Notes under the pieces: generated by a model
What the model was told of the DNA's origin: nothing
What the model saw: the letters and a program-made list of their open reading frames with translations, nothing else
Databases searched by the model: none
Shown here: in pieces, positions 1 through 10,725 of the stretch
How positions within the stretch are numbered: position 1 is the stretch's first letter
Layout of the letters: each line of letters starts with the position of its first letter
Translations under genes and position numbers: made by a program
NCBI GenBank assembly: GCA_000349905.1
Contig: KB722737.1
Coordinates: forward strand, 2,052,293 to 2,116,292
Origin: Volvariella volvacea V23
Lineage: Eukaryota; Basidiomycota; Agaricomycetes; Agaricales; Pluteaceae
Reading direction: 5' to 3'
DNA length: 64,000 nt

Positions 1-84
1 GCTTTTCACGGGAGATAGGGAAGAGGAAACGGACGGCTTTGGTGATTTGCCCTTGGCCGCAAAGATGTCGTCAATTTCAGACAT
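1..84 (-). CDS. DUF1764-like protein, N-terminal fragment
   Basis: Reading the minus strand from an ATG at 84 gives 28 codons with no stop up to the window edge. The peptide opens with MSEIDDIFAAKGK and continues into a Ser/Pro/Lys-rich stretch. The I-D-D-I-F-A motif near the N-terminus is, from memory, typical of the eukaryotic DUF1764 family of small basic proteins of unknown function. Only the first exon start is visible, so length and domain content cannot be judged. It would be divergent from the SWI1-like gene that follows. The call rests on a short motif and the clean start, so it is tentative. Confidence 0.45.
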   Translation of the reverse strand, partial: MSEIDDIFAAKGKSPKPSVSSSLSPVKS

Positions 85-500
85 CGTTGTTGAAAACCAT
101 GTCAGAAACAGAAGGAAAAAATTGCTGGGTGCACTGGCTGGGTCACATCAGCATGTCACATCGGGTCACAGGCTGTGTGCGTTCGGGCATGTCACGCTGG
201 TGGGATATACTGAGGAGCGAGGGGGCTAGTTGCTGTGAACTGGGTCAGAATCTGCGCTATCCGGCGGGTTTGCAATTTGGCGTGTTCTTGTCTATCTCCG
301 TGAAGTGGCTGCAAAGTATCGGGGTAAGGACTCGGGAATTGACTAAATTGGCAATTCACAACGGTTGCACTTATCCCGCCAACGAAGCTTCTCACAGTCT
401 CCTCATTGCCGTGGTCCTCGCATCCAAACGCACGATCCCAGATGCTGTGGGTATTTCTCGCCACCAACTAGCCTCAGTCCACTTACAATCTCTCCCCAGT

Positions 501-3500
501 CCGCAAAATGGCCAGCCGTTGCGTCCCCAACAACCCCAAGCCGGTCTCCAGTCCTTTCTGCCACAGTCAGCGGGCTTCGAAAACCCGTCGTATTTCAACC
601 TCGATCCATCTCAGGCGGCTAAACAGATGGCTGCTCTTAATGCTGCTAGTCAAGCGAGAATAGCACAGAACCGTCCACCTGGCCCTCCTCTTTCTCTTGG
701 CGGAACAAGTTCGGGGTCATATCTCGGAGGAATAAATCCTACAAATCCAGCTGCCAGTCACGACAATCTCCCTGGTTCCATTAGCACACAATCCAACTTC
801 CCCATGTCTAACGGCCATGTAATGCCTTCGACCGCCAATTCTGCCGTTCCCGCTCTCGTGGATCCTTCCCTAGCCCCGCCCAATGCCTTACCCAGAAATC
901 CGATGCAACCATCCCAACACCAGATGGCTGCAACAACCAAACAAAGACAACAGCATTTCTTGAATGGTCTGGCCAATATCATGGCCAAACGGAACACTCC
1001 TCTGCCCCCTGCCCTTACAGGTGTTCATGTACCCAATTACGACCCAAACAACACGATGTGGAAAATGATCGAGCCGTCGCCGACCGAGATTGGATCGTTT
1101 CGTCTGGCAGGGAAAGATGTGGATTTATTCAGACTATGGGGGACCGTGTTGCAGCATGGTGGAGGCTCTGCAGTGCGTCATATCCGCATCGCTTTTGATC
1201 GTCCTTGCCTCTAACTTCATTTCAAGTTGCAAGCCAACAATGGTTGGGCATCGTTATTACCTTTATTCGACTTACCTGAAGAGTTCATACAACCTAATGG
1301 CACACCAGTCTCAGTGGCAGTACTCCTGATGCAGCATTACTTGAGCATTCTTTACCCTTTCGAAGAGGTATATAAGAAGAACATACAAGAACAGCAAAAG
1401 AGGGCACAAATGATATCCAGGCAAGCAGGTCAAGGCCAACCTTCGATGGCAGCTCCTCCCAACCCAAATCGGCAAGTACAAGGTGGCGCGCAGCCACCAA
1501 GCATACCGGCACAACGGGGCCCGTTGAACTCAACCATTCAAGGAGTGGTGGGTCATGCGCCAAATTCAAACGTTCAACACCCCCAAGCACCACTCACGCC
1601 TCAGCCTCCACAGCAAACCCCAGCTCCACCAATTGGCGACCCATCACAACTGGCACAAGGGAATATGTCTAACCCAGGTGCTGCTTCGGGGACAGAACTC
1701 TCAGCTTCCCAGGCACAACTTGAAGGCGCTTCTGCAGATCAAGACCCCCAACGAATAAAACGGAAGCTAGATGCGGAAGATGAAGACAATAAACGGGCAA
1801 GACAAAAGACAGGTGTGTATCTGGCGTTTCCCTTCCTCCATTGATAACTCATGGTCATTATTCTTTCCATTCCCAGGTTCTGACGTTCCTGAGGCTGTAA
1901 GTGAAATCAGAGCTACCAGGGCTGAGTACTCATCCTTCCACGTCTTCACTACAGTCTATACCACCTGCACCTAACACTCGTGCGCCTCCTGGACTCCCTG
2001 CAAATGGCTTACCATCCGCGGTCAATTCAAGACAACCCACACGAAGAAAAATGGAGTACGTGCCCACGCGCCGGGAGGTTGAAACCTGTGGTGGAAGGAA
2101 TCTAGAGTTAATAGAGGCAGAGCACGCGGCTTTGACTCAACGCCGGCCTCTCAGAGATGTCAGTGATTGGGGGACCATTGACACCGACGCTCTTACCTTC
2201 TCAATACGGTCCAGACTTTCGAACGAATTGTCTTACGCCTTGACGACATTCACCCTACTTTCCACCATGCGAGGTCAGCAGCCTGGGACTGGTTTCCCTA
2301 TCAATCAATGTCCCGACCTCTTGGATGAAGTTCTCGATCTAGTTCAAGAGCAAGCCTTTGGTAGTGTTAATGACGAATCGGACTTCGTCATGGTTGATGA
2401 AGAGTATCCATATATGTTCACAAATCGCGAACTCATGAATCTCGTATCCGAGAAAGAGGCCGCGCCGTTTGCTGCTCTGGACACTTTGCACTCACAGCAT
2501 TTGAAGGAGTCTGGCACCATACAACAACCGAGTAGTCTTCTCCTGACGGTATTCAATATCATTCGCAACTTATCCATCATCGAAAGTAATGCGGAATTTT
2601 TGTCGAGACACGAGCGAATTCTCGACGTCCTCCTGCGCGCAACAGCCATTACGACAGCGGACAACAGTACCCCAAGGCCTCTATCATCGGCGTTATCACT
2701 TGCGGATATCATCTTACTGCGCAAGAATGTCTTGCAAACATTGACCGGTCTAGGCCCACTAATGCATTTCCCATCAACAGCCCCGCCCTCGCCTTCAACA
2801 CTGCGGATCGTTCGACGATTGTTTCGCCTACTGGCCTCCTATCTAGTTGACCCTTGTGATTCCCTTCCTCCCTCCTCATGTTCCTCCATGCCATATACTA
2901 CCAACCCCAGGCCACCTGTCCTACCCGACATGGCACTAGATGCCTTCACTAAACTCACACAAGCGGACTCGAATCGGCAGATTTTTGCGAAGGTTGTTCC
3001 CCAGGAGCAGCTCGGACAGCTCTTTAATGCCCTCGTTCACCGCCTGCCGATCCTTGACGCGGACTTTCAATTGGCTCTCAGGGAGTCGTGGCTCAGCTAT
3101 CTGGAGAAGAACATCATGGCGATCTATTCCTTGGCTTTCCTTGCTCCTCCAGACCTGAAACAGAAGGTTATAACAGACAGAAAACTTGGTTTCAGGGGCG
3201 TGATGTTCAAATTGGTTCAGCGGTGTCTGCGATTATCGAACAACGAAAATCGGGCATGGTTTTTGGTGTGCGCTCGGAGGGCAATTGAAACAATGAAGGT
3301 GTTGGACGACGGTGGAGATAAATTTGACTCGCCCAAGGCAGTCATGGCCCCAATTTTATCGTTCGGTATGGGCTTCGGAGAGCCTGGGGATACTGGGATT
3401 GAAAAAGGAACTGGCATGCTTGGTGGGCAGAGAGATCTGGCTTTGGAGTTGCTTCTACTCCCCATTCTCAATTCGGACGAGATTATGTTTGGAGAATTGG

Positions 3501-3523
3501 ATAGCTTGGTCCGTGTTGAATGA
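501..3523 (+). CDS. SWI1: SWI1-like ARID-domain subunit of SWI/SNF
   Basis: Likely DNA-binding subunit of the SWI/SNF chromatin remodeller, acting in the nucleus. A Gln/Pro/Asn-rich N-terminus is followed by an ARID-like domain, from FLNGLANIMAKRNTPLPP through a GKDVDLFRLWGTVLQHGG core. An intron at 1173-1226 interrupts the domain, which resumes at LQANNGWASL and ends near HYLSILYPFEEVY. A Gln/Pro-rich linker and a short Lys/Arg-rich stretch follow. A second intron, best fitted as 1813-1910, leads into a long C-terminal exon of alpha-helical character, as in SWI1/ARID1 C-termini. The true start is unclear: the frame is open far upstream, but that part does not look coding. A CAG acceptor near 499 suggests an upstream exon, and the first convincing in-frame ATG is at 627. 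Confidence 0.72.
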
Positions 3524-3776
3524 TTTCGTTATATGAGTATTGTACGCTTGGTTTTGTCTGTAGATAGTGTTGGGTATTTAATTTGGTAGATCGATCAATG
3601 TGCATGACCATTAGAGTCTGTGTCATGCAGGAGCGGTAGAAGCCGCATCCATCAAATCATCCTATCGCCCTCCCAGCCTCAGCCTCCAAATGCGCGCCCG
3701 CAGCGCCCTCTCGAGCGTCGTTCAATCAGTGGAGCCCTAACTCCAATCCAAACATTCTCTACCACACACTTCATCA

Positions 3777-5846
3777 ATGGCTGACCAGCATAATATTCCG
3801 CCACCCACCTATTCGCAAGGTGTTCTAAATCCTACAGACGACGTGCGCCCGCACCTCGCCACGCCCACAGAACCACAGATTCTCATTGCTCCTTCGGTCG
3901 ATTCAGTCAATTTCCAAAAGGGATATTTGGGAGCAGAAGAAGAGCGGGCAGCCATCGAAGGAGAGCTGCAGATTAAGGACGCCGAACCTGGCCGTTGGGA
4001 TAAAGTGTAAGTCCCTCCTGGGTATGCGCTACGCTGTACTAGACAAGATTCCACCAGCACGGTATCTTTGCAGACGCTGGAAGCAGCCTACGGGAGGGAA
4101 ATAGAACTCGCCCTGTCTGAGATCATCCTCTACAACCAACAAGATGACGAACGTAGCAGCATGCCCTCATCGTTCCTGTTTTCAATACCTCTCATGCCAG
4201 ATACCCCTCAATCTTTCCAAACGTCTTTCTCGTCTTTGAAGCATGTGTTGAAAGCTACATTACGGCCCAATGACTCGAGCGTCCTACCAGTAACAAGGGC
4301 TCTCCATGTGCACACGAAACGATATACGTCTCACTCATATAGCATCCCAGTTGCCCCGAGCACGCACAGAGTCAATTTACCGACCCACTGCGAGGTGGAA
4401 ATACCCAGGGCGACATTCACTGCTGGCGAAGCAATCCCAATCTATGTCACTGTACCTTCTCCAAACCGTGAGCTGGTTGTAGAGCAAGGGTTAAGGCTAC
4501 GCAATATCAGAGTCGAATTGGTTCGAATCGTCCAAGTAGCGAAGGATGAGGAATTGCCGCTCAGCGATTTGGACTCTGTATTTGAAGAGCAGAGTCAAGT
4601 TGTCAGTCCTTATCCACCTCGAGCGGAGCCATCTTCGACGAAACCCTCAGCACTGGAAAGGGACATCCCTCCGTCCTCGTCTTCAAAGGAACCTGTTTCT
4701 CCGTCATCGTCGTTTGCGACTTTTAAAGAAATGTTGGCGCGTTCAGGCGCGTCATGTCGCTTTCATTCCAGTCGACCCGTCAAATTACGATTCGTTCTCC
4801 ACCAACCGTCTCCATCGGGCTCACCATTGGACAACTCCTTAGCGCTGTCCAATGGCGAACATCGCCTGTTGGAGCATGACGCCGAGTGTGCGTCTATCAG
4901 TCAGAGGACACTTCTGCACTCGATCAGCTTTCGCATCCACGTTCACATCTCCTTCGTTAATGTCATGACGCGTAGCGAGCAGATATCCCTGGTTGCGATC
5001 CCAGTAGTCATCTTACCACCTCCAGCACCTTTGCCCGAAGTGCCCCAGACTATCGATGCAGCCTACCAAAAGAAACACGACCGTCCCCCGGCCAAAACGA
5101 ACAGGCATGAAGACGTTGACCCGTTCATTCCGCATTACACAGAAGGTGAAGCGGGTCCCAGTGCACTTCCTAATGGAGCGCCACCACCCTTTGAAGATGC
5201 TCCTCCCCCGTTTTTCCCTTCTGCTTCGGAGCCTTCGACGTCTAATCGCCTGCCAACATTTTTCGAGGCCGAGCATGAGATCATTGTTCCTAGCCATGAA
5301 CAACAGGACTATGCCACTCTAGCCTCCTTTTCCCCAATTTTTGCAGGGGAAGGTATCCTTTTTGGCTTTCCGTCATCACAGCAGTTTGATGGTCACGACG
5401 ACTTACAGCGACTGGCAACACCGCCCCCATCTTTAGAGATGGCTACCAGAGATACAGATCTGACATCGCTTGCGGAAATCCGAGAACCAGACCGGGCGCT
5501 GGAGGCTCTTGGTCTTGTTCTTGAGCAACATGAAGAAAGCATTGGAGTCGAGCAGCCGCCTCCTCCTCCTGCCATGGACGATCCATCGGATCCGCCCCCT
5601 CTTATTGATTCTGACTTCAGGTCGCTAGATGCACCAACACAAGGTTCACCACCTAGATCATCATCCTCATCGCACCTGCCCTACATAATGAACGAGCCGC
5701 CGGGTCTGCAGACACCACCGCCACCAGCACAGTCCATCATTCCTGAGGCTCGGTCAGGGGATGGAAATGCTCCGCCACCCTACCTCATCCCAGAACCCCA
5801 TCCAGATGTTGTACACGTTATTCGCCCACCGCCGTACATGGATTAA
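3777..5846 (+). CDS. Arrestin-like protein
   Basis: Two exons (3777-4007 and 4074-5846) give 667 residues. The first exon ends WDKV in phase 0 and the second opens TLEAAYGREIELALSE. Residues about 85 to 330 look like an arrestin fold. They include a RPNDSSVLPVTRAL stretch, a HSYSIPVAPSTHRVNLP strand region and FTAGEAIPIYVTVPSP, a pattern typical of the junction between arrestin N and C halves. The C-terminal 300 residues are Pro-rich with repeated PPPY/PPAY-like motifs (PPPYLIP, PPPYMD at the very end). Such motifs in fungal alpha-arrestins recruit Rsp5-type ubiquitin ligases through WW domains, so a role as a trafficking adaptor is inferred. The N-terminal PPPTYSQ is another possible WW ligand. 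Confidence 0.7.
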
Positions 5847-6150
5847 CGGGTAGACAACCTCGATTTAGAGGCACCTTCGACAGCTTTGTTGTTATACGTC
5901 GTTTCTTAACTTACCTGTGTAAATGTAGCACTTTTTAAACTGCACATGCCCCACTATCTTCTCATTAACACCCACAACGAACCATTGTATAACACACCGG
6001 AGATCACCATACTTGCCGCGATCTAATATGCAAGCTTTCCACATGATCAACAGGGAGATATTACATGTCATGCAAATATGATAACAGGAAAAACGGAAAT
6101 CATAGAGACAAAAGTCAGAGAAAACCTGGTGTATATATAGGATGATACGA

Positions 6151-7240
6151 TCAGCAATTGCACGCATCCTTTGGCTTGTTGGCGTTCTCTTCGAGGTTGA
6201 CATTGCCTTCTTGACCAGGGGTGGTTGATCGACCAGCAGCACCTGGTCTACCTGAGCCGCGCTGGGCTGCAAGGATGTGCTCGATGGGGATTTTCTTGGC
6301 TGCGGTTGCAGAACCAAGCCCAGAAGGTAGGCCGATTAGGTTCAGATAGGAGGGAATTATATTGCACAACATACCAATCTCTGTGAAAATCTCCACAATA
6401 CCCTCTCCAGTCTTTGCACTAGTTTCAAAGAAGAGAAGTCCAGCTTCCGTAGCATAAGCCTGCGCCTCCTCCTTCGGGACTTGTCGCAAACTCTCTGGCT
6501 CTGCATCCTGCAAGCTAGGGGCTTCGCCGGGTGTGGCAGTGGCATCGTCTGCTTCATCTTCGGTATCTGGTGAAGACGCACTTGTTGAAGACGATGCCGA
6601 TGGTTGGACAAGATCGACTTTGTTTCCTGCCAGGGCAATGACGATGTTGGGGTTGGCTTGTCTCTGCAGCTCCTTGACCCATGATTTGGCTTTCTCTAAA
6701 CTGGAGGACTTGGTAACGTCATAGACGACGACAGCAGCTTGTGCATTGCGATAGTACATGGGCTAGCGCAGTGATAAGAATATGAAAGATGGGGATGAGC
6801 TGGGAATCTGAAATGGCTCACGGCAAGGGAGTGAAATCGCTCTTGGCCAGCCGTGTCCCAAATCTCATAACGCAATACTCTGTCCTCGAGACGGCACTTC
6901 TGGGTCAAGAACGCAGCGCCAATGGTCGGCTCCTTATTTGGTTGGAACTCGTTGGAAACCTGTTGATTTCAAGCGGGTCAAGAGGTTGTCGATGAGTTTG
7001 GGGATATGTTTGACACACGAATCGCAGCACAACAGACGACTTCCCGACTGCAGCTTCGCCTGGATGGTTGAAAGAGATGGAATCAATACGATAGTCGATG
7101 CCAAAGCCGTGGCGAGAGATTATTTGGCCGATACGGCTGGAGCGGAGTATGGTGGCGACGCGGATGAGAAGGAACGCACCCAACAAAACAAGCTTAACCT
7201 GAACGGACTTGTCAACGGGGCCTGATGCAGACTCTGACAT
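6151..7240 (-). CDS. YPT5: Rab5-type small GTPase
   Basis: Early endosome fusion GTPase. Five exons on the minus strand (7180-7240, 7019-7059, 6822-6959, 6375-6762, 6151-6299) give 258 residues. Visible motifs are the P-loop GEAAVGKSS (21-29), the switch I segment [10 protein letters not shown], switch [20 protein letters not shown], the G4 motif NKVD (127-130) and the G5 motif [18 protein letters not shown] and [19 protein letters not shown] are close to Rab5 proteins. The C-terminus ends CNC, a CXC signal for double geranylgeranylation. Unusual is an insert of about 40 acidic/Ser-rich residues (132-173) directly after NKVDL. The last intron (6300-6374) is in frame and open, so retention would add 25 residues. 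Confidence 0.93.
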
Positions 7241-7532
7241 AATGCTAGCGAAATGAACGGGATAAGGGGAGCAGCTGCGGGACGATGGTGGTGGGGAGCT
7301 GTGAGTACGTTTGTTTGTCTAGCTTGGTGTGACAATTACAAACCACAACATCCATCCTCTGCTGTCCTGCTGAGCGTGCAGAGCCGCGTCCGTCCTCATC
7401 ACATCTCGGTTTTCTGTGGGACCCAAGCCTGGATTTCCTGGCATGCAGTGCCAGGGACACGCACCCATTTTCCAATCAGCAATGGCGACCTGAGTGTTCC
7501 GCAATCCCGCTACCGGCCATATGCGCACAACC

Positions 7533-7632
7533 NNNNNNNNNNNNNNNNNNNNNNNNNNNNNNNNNNNNNNNNNNNNNNNNNNNNNNNNNNNNNNNNNNNN
7601 NNNNNNNNNNNNNNNNNNNNNNNNNNNNNNNN
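7533..7632. other. Assembly gap (100 N)
   Basis: Exactly 100 unknown bases lie between the Rab5 gene start (7240, minus) and the acyl-CoA ligase start (7718, plus). The round number suggests a placeholder gap, so the true distance between these divergent genes is unknown. Nothing else in 7241-7717 looks coding. Confidence 0.98.
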
Positions 7633-7717
7633 GGCCGCGTTCCGGCGGAGTAGATTTGCCCCGCATGCGGGCTGGCTGAGTACTTATTTTGGCTTGCGAT
7701 CCAGCTACCCCACAATC

Positions 7718-10381
7718 ATGGCTCCCCACACTTCATTTACCCCCACCCCTGCTAGCGTACCCCCTGCCCATGCCACCTATCGTCTCAGAGAGTCCAACAG
7801 ACCTCTTCCAGTCAACCACCATCCTCTGGTATTTTGTTCCTCTTCCACATCCCCTGCAGGTGCTCATCAGACCGTCGAAGAACCCGTTGGCTTTCATATT
7901 GAGGGCAGCTCAGATTTACCCAGACAAGCTTGCTCTCCTGCATCCCAATGTTGAATACCCTGTTTATTACTCCTTTGCCGTCTGGTGCGCCCCTTCGTCT
8001 GCACAGGTCCAGCTGAGCTCACATGAACTCTTTTAGGGCCCAACGTGTCCAAAACCTCGCATACGCGCTCATCCAAGCTGGGATAAGGCCTGGGGATCGT
8101 GTTGCCATTATTGCACCAAATTCGTGAGTGGGGCTCTGCACATCTCCTTAGATTTTGTCCAACATTTATTCTATCTGGCAGCCCGTTGATCGCAGGTATT
8201 CCCCCTGTCCTCATTCGATTTCTGCTATCCATAACACAACCTCGTGTCAGATGCTCACCATGGTGTCCTTGCTGCCCGTGCAATCATCTGTCCCATTAAT
8301 ACCCGACTCAAGCCACAGGAGGTCGAATATATCCTTGAGCACAGTGGCTCCAAGCTAATTCTCGTTGACCACGAGTATACCCACCTCATTAAAGGAACAA
8401 AAATACCCGTTATAGTATCCAATGATACCGGAAGAGCAGGAGATCCATATGAAGAATTCTTGACATCCGGCAGAAAGTTCAGCAAGGAACAAGGTTGGAG
8501 CGGATTGGATGCCGAGCAAGACGAGAACGCCCCTGCGACACTGTGCTATACGTGAGCATCAATTTTGTGATTATCACACCCCGCAATTCATTTACCCCAA
8601 TCACGTAGCTCTGGCACAACTGGAAGGGTATGTAGGACGACTTGTGTCCCTCCACCGGCTAATTGATGTCCCACAGCCTAAAGGTGTTATATCAACACTA
8701 CGAGGTATGTCGCCTACAGACTTGCAGTGCAAGGGTCACACTGATACTTTGCAGGCTCGTATTTGGCAGCTGTTGCAAATGCTGTCGAGGGGCGGTGAGT
8801 TTTATTCTACTCGTCCCATGTGTCGCGACTCACCCATGAATAGCATTACGAGAGATTCCACCTACCTTTGGTATATGTGATTATTTCCACTTGCAGCCAT
8901 TCTCTAACGCCCTCAATAGGATTCTTCCTATGTTCCACGCCGCAGGTTGGACTTTTCCATGGACCAACGTTTTTGCCTTCTCTACTCAGGTATTCGTCAT
9001 CGCCACACCGCTGCAGACCCAACTGAGCCACCTCATTAGATTACATTGAGAACCGTCAACTTTACGCATATATGGCATCACCTACTTCACTCAGGGGTGA
9101 CACACTACTGTGGAGCACCCACCGTTCAGGTATGGTACATAGATCTTATCTGCATATTGTATCTGAGTTTCTTAGATTGGAATCATCAACGACCCTGCTG
9201 CAAAAACTCCCCCTCAACCCGTTTCCGCGATTATAGGTGGGTACTGCCACTTTCATTGCCCAAAAGTAAAATTCAACCATCTTTATCAGCCGGTGCCGCT
9301 CCAACACCTCATCTCATCGGAGAGCTAGAAAAGCTTGGTATCACACCTGTCCATGTTTATGGGTTAACGTAGGTTATTTCATTCGAGTGCGTATACTTGC
9401 TTGCTAATAGCATACGTTTCAGAGAGGTAATGTTCGCCACACAAAAGTCGGCTTTCCTGTATACTTAATTGCTCTTAGACATATGGCCCATTCACCCGCA
9501 ACTATGTTCAGCCAGGATGGGCCAAGCTCTCGCTGCAAGAGCGCTCGAAGCTCATGGCAAGACAAGGGCACGCATTTGCGACTGCAGAGAGCGTTCGTGT
9601 CGTACAACCAGTTGATGAAGGGAATCTCGATGCTCCGGTAGTGGACGTCCCCCGGGATGGCAAGACGTTGGGTGAAATTGTTACAAGGGGTAACATTGTC
9701 ATGAAAGAAGTGCGTATTTTGACAGTAGTCCCCGCTGACTACCGATTCTCAATCACTACAGTACTTCCGCGATCCCGAGGCCACCAGAAAGGCCTTTGCG
9801 GGTGGTTACTTTAGGTCTGGTGATTTAGCTGTAATGCATCCCGACGGAACCATCGCCATACAAGATAGAAGCAAGGACATAATCATCTCCGGAGGAGAGG
9901 TAAGGCACATATATCTGCCGTCGGCATTTCTAAATGGGAACCCACTTTAGAATGCATCTAGTCTCGCTATTGAGCAGGGTAAGCGGGATGGATTCATCAT
10001 GCCCATCGAGAAGGAGCTCACTTCACTCCGTTCCGTTTCTTAGAGTTGGCATCACATCCTCACATTTTGGAAGTGAGCGTCGTCGCGCGAACACACCCTA
10101 AATGGGGGGAAAGGCCTATGGCCTTTGTTACTTTGCATCCTCAGCACACTGCACATTGGAAAGGTCGCCACCCCGAGTTTGCGGAGGATTTAAAGCGACA
10201 CGCCAAGTCCCGCTTGCCTGGCTTCGCGTGCCCAGAGTGGGTAGAGGTCGTTCCCGAGTTGCCAGTAAGTTCCGCCAGCAGTCTGGAGACACATCTTTCA
10301 TTTGACTCTTTATATTAGAAAACCTCAACCGGCAAAATTCTCAAGACCGAGCTACGCAAGGTCGCAGCAGCCAAATTATAG
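7718..10381 (+). CDS. Peroxisomal acyl-CoA ligase (AMP-binding enzyme)
   Basis: ATP-dependent acyl-CoA synthetase of the ANL superfamily, broken by more than a dozen small introns. Spliced motifs are [35 protein letters not shown], the ATP-binding signature TSGTTGRPKGV (split by an intron after the second Gly-Arg), [28 protein letters not shown], the [10 protein letters not shown] and [12 protein letters not shown] motifs, and the C-terminal catalytic lysine motif KTSTGKI. The last three residues are AKL, a PTS1-type signal, so a peroxisomal location is likely. The start is uncertain. The ATG at 7718 fits best, but it needs a small intron ending at the CAG just before GTGCTCATC, with a weak donor near 7811 or a 31-nt intron. 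Confidence 0.88.
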
Positions 10382-10725
10382 TTGGGTTGAAGCGATGGGC
10401 CAACTAAGATTAGTACATAGAATGGAATCTACGCGAAAGATTAGTGTATCTGGGTCCATGTATGCTTGGATATTGTGACCAACTGGATCCCACAATGTGC
10501 AAATATAACAACATTTCGAGGAATGGACGATAAGGGTAGTAATGCAAAGTAGAACCTGTAGCGTGGAGTACGGATACGATGATCATAGTGTTCCCCAATC
10601 AAGTGTTAATTTATTGCAACAGGAGAAGGAAGAGGGTGGAGGTATAACGAAGGTGGGCGATAAGAGTTCCAATATTATGTGATATGAGAAGACATGTAAA
10701 GTAGGTATTATGCCATAGAGGTTCG
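10382..10725. other. Intergenic region between convergent genes
   Basis: This stretch separates the stop of the acyl-CoA ligase (plus) from the stop of the CNH-like/GYF-like gene (minus). It presumably holds the two 3' untranslated regions. I see no open frame that looks coding and no RNA gene. Confidence 0.7.

Noticed and set aside
39..500. Open frame continuous with the SWI1-like ARID exon, starting upstream
   Set aside because: The residues in this stretch show no compositional match to the Gln/Pro-rich SWI1 N-terminus, and a good CAG acceptor at about 499 suggests an intron. It also overlaps the start of the DUF1764-like gene.
4515..4530. GGTTCGAATC-like tRNA B box
   Set aside because: It lies inside the arrestin-like coding exon with no A box or cloverleaf partner. 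Other GGTTCGAA words (for example near 33902) are likewise inside genes.
7253..7954. Open frame running through the assembly gap
   Set aside because: The Ns translate as unknown residues, so the frame is not evidence of coding.
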